Position numbers and translations under genes: made by a program. Positions 55,988 through 64,000 of a stretch of 64,000 nt of DNA are shown here, piece by piece. The DNA is from Citreimonas salinaria (GTDB lineage: Bacteria; Pseudomonadota; Alphaproteobacteria; Rhodobacterales; Rhodobacteraceae), in the NCBI RefSeq assembly GCF_900107235.1, contig NZ_FNPF01000002.1, positions 1 through 64,000 on the forward strand, written 5' to 3'. The notes below the pieces were generated by a model that saw only the letters and a program-made list of their open reading frames with translations, did not search any database and was not told where the DNA came from. The first letter of the stretch is position 1, and the number at the start of each line of letters is the position of its first letter.

Positions 55988-57168
55988 GCGCTCGGGCCCG
56001 AGATGGCACGGCCGGCCGCCACGCCCGAGCTCCAGGCCCACTGGAAATTGTACCCGCCAAGCCAGCCGGTCACGTCGACCGCCTCGCCGATCGCGTACAA
56101 TCCACGCAGGTGGCGTGTCATCATTGTGCGGGAATCCAGCCCCTTTGTATCGATTCCGCCCAGCGTCACCTCGGCGGTGCGATACCCTTCGGTCCCGGTG
56201 GGGCGCAGCCGCCAGTGGTGCAGGTTCTCGGCGATTGTATCGATACGAGCATCCGAAAGGTCGGCCAGGTTGCCCGTCAGGTCGATCTGGCCCCCGAGGT
56301 GCGCGACCAGCCGCGCGGGCAGGTGCTGCGACAGCGCGGTGGTGACGGCGCGGCGGCCCGACTGCGCCCGCGCCTCGCGCAGGTCCTGTGTCGCGTCCTG
56401 GCCGGGCAAAAGGTCGATCACCACGTCCTCGCCCTCGCGCCAGTAGCTGGACATCTGCAACACGGCCGGGCCGGACAGCCCGCGATGCGTGAACAGCATC
56501 GCCTCCTCGAAGCTCTGGCGATCATTGCCGACGCGCGCCGGGACAGCCGTTCCCGACAGGTCGGCGAAGCGGCCCGCGTCAAAGGTGAAGGGCACCAACG
56601 CCGGGCGCGTCTCGGTCAGTGACAGGCCGAACAGCCGCGCGAGGTCGAAGGCAAGGCCGCTCGCCCCCATCTTCGGGATCGATTTGCCGCCCGTTGCGAG
56701 GATCAGGTTCTCGGCGGCGATGTGGTGAACCTTCCCGCCGCGCGTCACGCGGCAGGTAAACCGTCCGTCGGCATGGCTGACGGCGCCGACTTCCGTCTCG
56801 AGCCACAGGCGCGCGCCGGCCTTCTCGGCCTCGGACAGAAGCATCGCCACGATCTGCGTGGCCTTGCCATCGCAGAACAGCTGGCCCAGCGTCTTCTCGT
56901 GCCAGGCGATGCCGTACCGGTCGACCAGTTCGATGAAATCCCACTGCGTGTAGCGCGCCAGCGCAGACTTGTGGAAATGCGGATTGCCGCCCAGGAAGCG
57001 GTCGGCATCGGTGTAGAGGTTGGTGAAGTTGCACCGCCCGCCGCCCGATATGCGGATCTTCTCGCCCGGGGCACGGGCGTGGTCGACCACCAGCGTGTCC
57101 GGTCCCGCATGTGCCGCGCACATCAGTCCAGCCGCGCCGGCCCCCAGTATGAGCGTTCTGACCTGCAT
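55984..57168 (-). CDS. NAD(P)/FAD-dependent oxidoreductase, HI0933/TIGR03862-like flavoprotein
   Basis: This 394-residue flavoprotein has the FAD motif [52 protein letters not shown] and a C-terminal [31 protein letters not shown]. It belongs to the HI0933 family, whose function is not established. It lies in antisense inside the dcw cluster, sharing its stop with murD, and is divergent from ftsW. The ATG at 57168 begins the family N-terminus. Confidence 0.85.
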   Translation of the reverse strand: MQVRTLILGAGAAGLMCAAHAGPDTLVVDHARAPGEKIRISGGGRCNFTNLYTDADRFLGGNPHFHKSALARYTQWDFIELVDRYGIAWHEKTLGQLFCDGKATQIVAMLLSEAEKAGARLWLETEVGAVSHADGRFTCRVTRGGKVHHIAAENLILATGGKSIPKMGASGLAFDLARLFGLSLTETRPALVPFTFDAGRFADLSGTAVPARVGNDRQSFEEAMLFTHRGLSGPAVLQMSSYWREGEDVVIDLLPGQDATQDLREARAQSGRRAVTTALSQHLPARLVAHLGGQIDLTGNLADLSDARIDTIAENLHHWRLRPTGTEGYRTAEVTLGGIDTKGLDSRTMMTRHLRGLYAIGEAVDVTGWLGGYNFQWAWSSGVAAGRAISGPSA

Positions 57169-57314
57169 GCCGGGCAGATGCCTCCGCGCGCAGCGAAAGG
57201 CAAGGGTCCGCGCAAAGTCGACATTAATCCCTTTTTTCTGGCTCCGCGAAGTCAACTCGTCTACCTTGTCCGCAGACCCGGAGAACGGGCGATCGAGGCA
57301 GTGAGCAGATCACC

Positions 57315-58481
57315 ATGACGGAAATGGTCTATGGCGCGGTTCCCGCGCGCGATGTCGAACCCGTGCTGCCGAAATGGTGGCGCACGGTCGACCGGTGGAG
57401 CCTGTCGTGCGTCCTGATGCTGTTCAGCATCGGGCTGCTGCTGGGGCTGGCGGCCTCGCCGCCGCTGGCCGAGCGCAACGGTCTGGATCCTTTCTACTAC
57501 GTGCAGCGGCAAGCTGTGTTCGGCGGCGCGGCTCTGGTGGCGATGCTGGTCACGTCGATGATGCGGCCGCAACTGGTGCGCCGGCTGGCAGTGATCGGCT
57601 TCGGCGCCGCGTTCATCGCGCTGGCGCTGCTGCCGTTCTTCGGCACAGATTTCGGCAAGGGTGCGGTGCGCTGGTACGGGATGGGCTTCGCCTCGGTGCA
57701 GCCGTCGGAATTTCTCAAGCCCGCCTTCGTCATCATGGCCGCCTGGCTGATGGCCGCGGCGCAGGATCTGGGCGGGCCTCCGGGGCGGCTTTACTCGTTC
57801 ATCATCATGGTGCTGATCGTCGCGATGCTGGCGATGCAGCCCGATTTCGGGCAGGCTGCGCTGGTGCTGTTCGGCTGGTCGGTCATGTGGTTCGTCGGCG
57901 GTGCGTCGATGCTGCTGCTGATCGTGCTGGCGCTTATGGTCGTGCTGGCGGGCACCCTGGCCTACAACAATTCGGAACACTTCGCCCGCCGCATCGACGG
58001 CTTCCTGTCGCCCGACGTCGATCCGACCACGCAGTTGGGTTTCGCCACCAACGCCATCCGCGAGGGCGGTTTCTTCGGCGTCGGTGTGGGCGAGGGGCAG
58101 GTGAAATGGTCGCTGCCCGACGCGCATACCGACTTCATCATCGCGGTCGCGGCCGAGGAGTACGGCCTCGTGATGGTCGGCGTGATCATCGCGCTTTACG
58201 CCACCGTCGCGATCCGGTCGCTGGTGCGGCTGATGCGCGAGCGCGATCCCTTCATCCGGCTGGCGGGCACGGGGCTCGCCTGCATGTTCGCGGTGCAGGC
58301 GCTGATCAACATGGGCGTCGCCGTGCGGCTGCTGCCCGCCAAGGGCATGACGCTGCCCTTCGTCAGCTACGGCGGCTCGTCCCTGATCGCGGGAGGCATC
58401 GCGGTCGGCATGCTGCTGGCCTTCACGCGCAACCGCCCGCAGGGCGAGATCGGCGACATCCTGCGCGGACGCGTGCGGTGA
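57315..58481 (+). CDS. ftsW: septal peptidoglycan glycosyltransferase FtsW
   Basis: This 388-residue SEDS polymerase has about ten spans. Typical parts are VRWYGMGFASVQPSEFLKPAFV, AMQPDFGQAALVLFGW, LGFATNAIREGGFFGVGVGEGQVK and the final LPFVSYGGSSLIAGGIAVGMLLAF. It polymerises septal glycan with FtsI. Because the flavoprotein gene blocks read-through from murD, it needs a promoter in 57169-57314. Confidence 0.95.
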   Translation: MTEMVYGAVPARDVEPVLPKWWRTVDRWSLSCVLMLFSIGLLLGLAASPPLAERNGLDPFYYVQRQAVFGGAALVAMLVTSMMRPQLVRRLAVIGFGAAFIALALLPFFGTDFGKGAVRWYGMGFASVQPSEFLKPAFVIMAAWLMAAAQDLGGPPGRLYSFIIMVLIVAMLAMQPDFGQAALVLFGWSVMWFVGGASMLLLIVLALMVVLAGTLAYNNSEHFARRIDGFLSPDVDPTTQLGFATNAIREGGFFGVGVGEGQVKWSLPDAHTDFIIAVAAEEYGLVMVGVIIALYATVAIRSLVRLMRERDPFIRLAGTGLACMFAVQALINMGVAVRLLPAKGMTLPFVSYGGSSLIAGGIAVGMLLAFTRNRPQGEIGDILRGRVR

Positions 58482-58614
58482 TCGCGGCGCGATCGGGCGC
58501 TTGCCCGTCATTCGGGACAATTCGGGCGGCGACCTGCCGGTCATCCTTGCGTCGATTGCCGCTCCGGGCGCGCTGCGTTAGGGCGGCGCGCATCGCAGGA
58601 TACGGAGAAGAGTG

Positions 58615-59713
58615 ATGGCGCAGGGCAGGCCCTTGCTCGTGATGGCTGCCGGCGGCACCGGCGGGCACATGTTTCCCGCCCAGGCCCTGGCCGAGGTCAT
58701 GCTCGACCGCGGGTGGCGGGTGAAGCTGTCGACCGATGCGCGCGGTGCGCGCTACACCGGCGGCTTTCCCGACGCGGTCGAGATCGAGACCGTGGCCTCG
58801 GCCACCTTCGCGCGCGGCGGGGCCGCCGCCCGCGCGCTGGTGCCGCTGCGCATCGCGGGCGGGGCGCTGTCGGCCATGCGCGGATTCCGGCGCGACAGAC
58901 CGGCGGTGGTGGTAGGCTTCGGTGGCTATCCGTCGATCCCGGCATTGTCGGCCGCCACGCTGATGAAGCTGCCGAGCATGATCCACGAACAGAACGGAGT
59001 GCTCGGCCGCGTGAACAGGATTTTCGCGCCGCGCGTCACCCGCGTCGCCTGCGGCACCTGGCCGACCGAGCTGCCCCCGGGCGTCTCGGCCGAGCACGTG
59101 GGAAACCCGGTGCGTGCAGCCGTGCTGGAGCGCGCCGCCGCACCCTACATCCCGCCGGGCGATTACCCGATGCAGATCCTCGTCATCGGCGGCAGCCAGG
59201 GCGCGCGCATCCTGTCGGACATGGTGCCGCCGGCTGTCGCGGCGCTGCCGCCGGCGCTGCTGCAGCACCTGCGCGTGTCCCAGCAGGCGCGCGAGGAGGA
59301 CGTGGACCGGGTCCGCGACTTCTACGAGGCCCGCGGCATCGAGGCCGACATCCGCACCTTCTTCGACGACGTGCCCGCCCGGATGAGCGAGGCGCAGCTT
59401 GTAATCGCGCGATCCGGCGCGTCGACCGTGGCCGACCTGTCGGTGATCGGCCGGCCCTCGGTGCTGATCCCCTATGCCGCCGCCCTCCGCGACGAGCAGA
59501 GCGTGAACGCCCAGGGGCTGGTCGATGCGGGGGGCGCGATCCGGATTCCCGAAAGCCAGCTTTCGCCCGAGACCCTCGCCGATGCGATCCTTGCGGTGTT
59601 CGACAATCCGCGGGGCGCGGAACAGATGGCGCGGGCAGCGCTTGGTGTCGGGCGTCCCGACGCGGCCGCGCATCTTGCCGACCTGATAGAAAAACTGAAG
59701 AAAGGGGCAGGCA

Positions 59714-59733
<20 letters not shown>
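58615..59733 (+). CDS. murG: UDP-GlcNAc:lipid I N-acetylglucosamine transferase MurG
   Basis: This 372-residue GT-B enzyme completes lipid II. It has [48 protein letters not shown] and the C-terminal [23 protein letters not shown]. The ATG at 58615 follows GGAGAAG; a GTG one codon earlier is possible. It overlaps the murC start region. Confidence 0.95.
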
Positions 59734-61144
<1,411 letters not shown>

Positions 61145-61157
61145 CGGGCGTCGGCGG

Positions 61158-61235
61158 GGTGTCCCACGGTGGGACATCTCGCCGCCCTAACGAAGTCAAC
61201 GGCTTGCAGAGACGGATTCATGAATCGTCAACGAT
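61158..61235 (+). repeat. 78-base dispersed 3'-flanking repeat, copy 3 (after murC)
   Basis: It begins GGTGTCCCACGGTGGGAC (palindrome 61160-61176). TTGCAGAGACGG at 61204-61215 comes after the same 27-base spacing, then ATTCATGAATCGTCAACGAT. The tail contains the extra palindrome GATTCATGAATC. It starts 13 bases after the murC stop and occupies most of the 149-base murC-murB gap. Confidence 0.87.
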
Positions 61236-61293
61236 TGGCCCGGATCCCGGCGCCGCGCTTGCCCTTGGGCCGCGCGCCGCGTAGCACCCCGGC

Positions 61294-62265
61294 ATGAGCG
61301 ACCTTCCCACACCCCGCGGCCGCCTGAAGGCCGACCAGCCCCTCTCGGACCTGACATGGCTTCGTGTCGGCGGGCCGGCCGAATGGCTGTTCAAGCCCGA
61401 GGACGCGGACGATCTGGCCGGTTTCCTGCGCGACCTCGACCCCGCGATCCCGGTCTTTCCGATGGGGGTCGGGTCGAACCTGATCGTCCGCGACGGCGGC
61501 ATCCGGGGCGTGGTGATCCGCATGGGGCGCGGCTTCAACGCGATCGAGATCGGGCAGGATGAGCAGGGGCGGGGCACCGTCACGGCCGGCGCGGCGGCAC
61601 TGGACGCGCACGTGGCGCGCAAGGCGGCCGATGCCGGGCTGGATCTGACCTTCCTGCGCACGATCCCGGGCGCCATCGGCGGCGCGGTGCGGATGAACGC
61701 GGGCTGCTATGGCTCCTACGTGGCCGATCACCTGGTCGAGGCGCAGGCGGTCACGCGGGCGGGCGAGCAAGTGACGCTGACGCCCGACGACCTGCAATTC
61801 GCCTATCGCCACAGCACGCTGCCCGAGGGCTGGGTGATCACGCAGGCCACCTTTCGCGCCGAGGCGGGCGAGCCGGACGCGCTTCGGGCGAAGATGGACG
61901 AGCAGGTCGCGAGGCGCGACGAGTCGCAGCCGACGAAGGAGCGCACCGCCGGCTCGACCTTCCGGAACCCGGCCGGGTTTTCCTCGACCGGCAGGGCGGA
62001 CGACACGCACGAGTTGAAGGCGTGGAAGGTCATCGACGACGCGGGCCTGCGCGGTGCCACGCGCGGCGCGGCGCAGATGAGCCCCAAGCACCCGAACTTC
62101 CTGGTGAACATGGGTGGCGCGAGCGCCGCCGACTTGGAAGGACTGGGCGAGGAGGTGCGAAAAAAGGTTTTCCAGCACAGCGGATTGACGCTAGAGTGGG
62201 AAGTGATCCGCATCGGTGATCCCGGTCCGGAGACACCAAATACAAACGGCGCGGCGAAGGCGTAA
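61294..62265 (+). CDS. murB: UDP-N-acetylenolpyruvoylglucosamine reductase
   Basis: This 323-residue FAD enzyme reduces UDP-GlcNAc-enolpyruvate to UDP-MurNAc. It has [66 protein letters not shown] and the catalytic-serine part [11 protein letters not shown]. It looks like a type I-like MurB. A 155-base gap precedes ddl; apart from a CGGGG/CCCCG hairpin and a GATAAT at 62348 the gap shows nothing definite. Confidence 0.94.
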   Translation: MSDLPTPRGRLKADQPLSDLTWLRVGGPAEWLFKPEDADDLAGFLRDLDPAIPVFPMGVGSNLIVRDGGIRGVVIRMGRGFNAIEIGQDEQGRGTVTAGAAALDAHVARKAADAGLDLTFLRTIPGAIGGAVRMNAGCYGSYVADHLVEAQAVTRAGEQVTLTPDDLQFAYRHSTLPEGWVITQATFRAEAGEPDALRAKMDEQVARRDESQPTKERTAGSTFRNPAGFSSTGRADDTHELKAWKVIDDAGLRGATRGAAQMSPKHPNFLVNMGGASAADLEGLGEEVRKKVFQHSGLTLEWEVIRIGDPGPETPNTNGAAKA

Positions 62266-62420
62266 ACGCACAACCACGCGCTGAACGATAAAAACAGGCC
62301 GCAACGAGCAGGTTGCACCGAACAAGACAAGGCGGACATGATTCGCCGATAATGACGGGGCGTAGACCCCGCTAACCGTGGCTGTCCCTGCAGGATGGCC
62401 CGAGGCAAAAAGGCGTGGGC

Positions 62421-63353
62421 ATGTCGGGCAGGACATCCCTCAAGGTGGCGGTTCTCAAGGGCGGGCCCTCGGCCGAGCGCGAGGTGTCGCTGTCGTCGGG
62501 GCGCGAATGCGCCAAGGCGCTGCGCGAGGCCGGCCATGACGTGACCGAGATCGACGCGGGCCCGGACCTAGCCGCGCGGCTGGCCGAGCTGCGCCCCGAC
62601 GTGGCGTTCAACGCGCTGCACGGCCGGCGGGGCGAGGATGGCGTGGTCCAGGGTCTGCTGGAATGGCTGCGCATCCCCTACACGCATTCGGGCGTGCTCG
62701 CCTCGGCGCTGGCGATGGACAAGGCGCGCACCAAGGACATCTACCGCGCCGCCGGCCTGCCGGTGGTCGATCACGTGATCGCCGCGCGCGACGCGGTGCG
62801 CGAGGGCCACGTGATGGACCCGCCCTACGTGGTGAAGCCCAACAACGAAGGTTCGTCCGTCGGCGTCTACCTGGTGCGCGAGGCGTCCGACGGGCCGCCC
62901 GCGCTGGCCGACACGATGCCCGACACCGTCATGGTCGAGGCCTTCGTGCCCGGCCGCGAGCTGACGACCACGGTGATGGGCGCCTCGGACGGCCAGCCCG
63001 CACGCGCGCTGGGGGTCACGGACATCCTGACCGACGGCTGGTACGATTACGACGCCAAGTATGCCGAGGGCGGCTCGCGCCATGTCTGTCCGGCCGAGAT
63101 TCCCGCCGACATCGCCGCCCTGTGCGAGGCGCATGCCATCGCCGCCCACGAAGCCCTGGGCTGCCGCGGCGTGACGCGCACCGATTTCCGCTGGGACGAG
63201 ACGCGCGGGCGCGAGGGCCTGGTGCTGCTGGAGACGAACACCCAGCCGGGGATGACTCCGACCTCGCTGTCGCCGGAACAGGCGCGGCACGCCGGGCTGT
63301 CGTTTTCCGCGTTCTGCGACTGGATGGTGAGGGACGCGTCATGCGATCGCTGA
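62421..63353 (+). CDS. ddl: D-alanine-D-alanine ligase
   Basis: This 310-residue ATP-grasp ligase has VLKGGPSAEREVSLSSGRECAKAL, FNALHGRRGEDGVVQGLLE, SALAMDKARTKDIYRAAGLP, VVKPNNEGSSVGVYLV and LLETNTQPGMTPTSLSPEQA. The ATG at 62421 follows AAAGG. It overlaps ftsQ by 13 bases. Confidence 0.95.
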   Translation: MSGRTSLKVAVLKGGPSAEREVSLSSGRECAKALREAGHDVTEIDAGPDLAARLAELRPDVAFNALHGRRGEDGVVQGLLEWLRIPYTHSGVLASALAMDKARTKDIYRAAGLPVVDHVIAARDAVREGHVMDPPYVVKPNNEGSSVGVYLVREASDGPPALADTMPDTVMVEAFVPGRELTTTVMGASDGQPARALGVTDILTDGWYDYDAKYAEGGSRHVCPAEIPADIAALCEAHAIAAHEALGCRGVTRTDFRWDETRGREGLVLLETNTQPGMTPTSLSPEQARHAGLSFSAFCDWMVRDASCDR

Positions 63354-64000
63354 GGCGCGACCGGTTCGACCCGGCGCCGACGGTGTGGCGCTACCGGCTG
63401 GAACGGCTGATGCTGACGCCGCTGTTCCGGGTCACGCTGCGGGTGGGGCTGCCCTTCGCGCTGGTCTTCAGCGCGGCCAGCCTGTGGGTCTCGGTCCCCG
63501 AGAACCGCGCGGCCGTCTCGCTGATGGTGGCCGACCTGCGCGCCCAGATCGAAAGCCGGCCGGAATTGCAGGTCAAGCTGATGGCGATCGACGGCGCCAC
63601 CGATGCCGTGGCCGAGGAGATCCGCGCCACGCTGTCGCTGGACCTGCCGGTCAGTTCGCTCGAGATGGACATGGCGCGCCTGCACGCGATGGTCGAGGCG
63701 ATGGACCCTGTCCAGAAGGCCGAGCTGCGCATCCGCCAGGGCGGCGTGCTGCAGGTCGACATCGTCGAGCGGGTGCCGGCGATCCTGTGGCGCAGCGAGG
63801 ACAAGCTGGAGCTGCTGGACGTGGGCGGCGCGCGCGTCGGCCCCGCCGGGCCGCGCCATCTTTATCCCGACCTTCCGGTGATCGCGGGCGAGGGCGCCAA
63901 GGCGCACGTCGCCGAGGCGCTGGATCTGTACGCCACGATCGGCCCGCTCAAGCCGCGCCTGCGCGGGTTCGAGCGGATGGGCGACCGGCGCTGGGACGTG
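63341..64000 (+). CDS. ftsQ: cell division protein FtsQ (partial, runs off window)
   Basis: 220 codons are visible with no stop before the edge. A short basic cytoplasmic segment and one membrane span (about 30-52, VTLRVGLPFALVFSAASLWV) are followed by a POTRA domain (about 75-145, MAIDGATDAVAEEIRATL...VDIVERVPAILWRSEDKLELLDVGG). FtsQ recruits FtsL and FtsB to the divisome. Placement after ddl with a 13-base overlap is normal for the dcw cluster. Confidence 0.9.
   Translation, partial: MRSLRRDRFDPAPTVWRYRLERLMLTPLFRVTLRVGLPFALVFSAASLWVSVPENRAAVSLMVADLRAQIESRPELQVKLMAIDGATDAVAEEIRATLSLDLPVSSLEMDMARLHAMVEAMDPVQKAELRIRQGGVLQVDIVERVPAILWRSEDKLELLDVGGARVGPAGPRHLYPDLPVIAGEGAKAHVAEALDLYATIGPLKPRLRGFERMGDRRWDV

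Overview
The window reads as a chromosomal segment of a high-GC alphaproteobacterium of the Rhodobacteraceae (Roseobacter/Rhodobacter group). The evidence is a complete dcw (division and cell wall) cluster with a long mraZ leader, a tRNA-His with A73 and no encoded G-1, a GTTC-N7-GTTC LexA operator before an mmcB gene, an RpoHI-type sigma factor, and several small DUF families that I associate with this family. Almost all of it is housekeeping DNA. The only clear sign of a mobile element is at the left edge.

Layout. 1-1350: the right end of an integrated island, made of a tyrosine recombinase whose reading frame stops before the catalytic tyrosine, next to the 3' end of tRNA-Tyr(GTA). 1476-4442: rlmB, then a riboflavin operon (ribB with a degenerate GTP cyclohydrolase II domain, ribH, nusB). 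4443-4992: a gene-free 550-base stretch holding the first copy of a dispersed 78-base repeat and a candidate structured RNA. 4993-10005: a ClpP-like/coiled-coil membrane protein pair, SOS-regulated mmcB, tRNA-His, and rluD starting divergently from a small membrane protein. 10225-19389: rpoH, an oxidoreductase pair, an XRE regulator, hisN, guaD, mgtE, a folate-salvage gene and small lipoproteins. 19459-25351: an unknown protein, purD, a glycosyltransferase, xseA and phaR. 25364-33910: a minus-strand cluster with an amino-acid-type ABC transporter, two glutamine-synthetase-family enzymes, a glutamine amidotransferase and a FAD amine oxidase, which looks like gamma-glutamylation catabolism of an amine. 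33993-45979: terB-like, rlmJ, pyrG, secG, purA, a large disordered acidic protein, thiamine pyrophosphokinase, an AEC transporter, an MBL hydrolase and tatD. 46682-64000: the dcw cluster mraZ-rsmH-ftsL-ftsI-murE-murF-mraY-murD-(antisense flavoprotein)-ftsW-murG-murC-murB-ddl-ftsQ, running off the right edge.

How the genes work together. The dcw genes make lipid II and assemble the septal peptidoglycan machinery. Their approximately 700-base upstream region carries a perfect CtrA-type box (TTAA-N7-TTAA), a cluster of GANTC methylation sites and a 13-bp hairpin just before mraZ. It corresponds in position to the leader that produces the UpsM sRNA in Rhodobacter sphaeroides. The most unusual signal is a 78-base repeat present three times, each 13-15 bases after a stop codon and in the orientation of the upstream gene (nusB, rlmJ, murC). 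It has an invariant 17-base palindrome, an invariant 12-base block and an exactly conserved 27-base spacing between them. No CRISPR array, rRNA or complete insertion sequence was seen.
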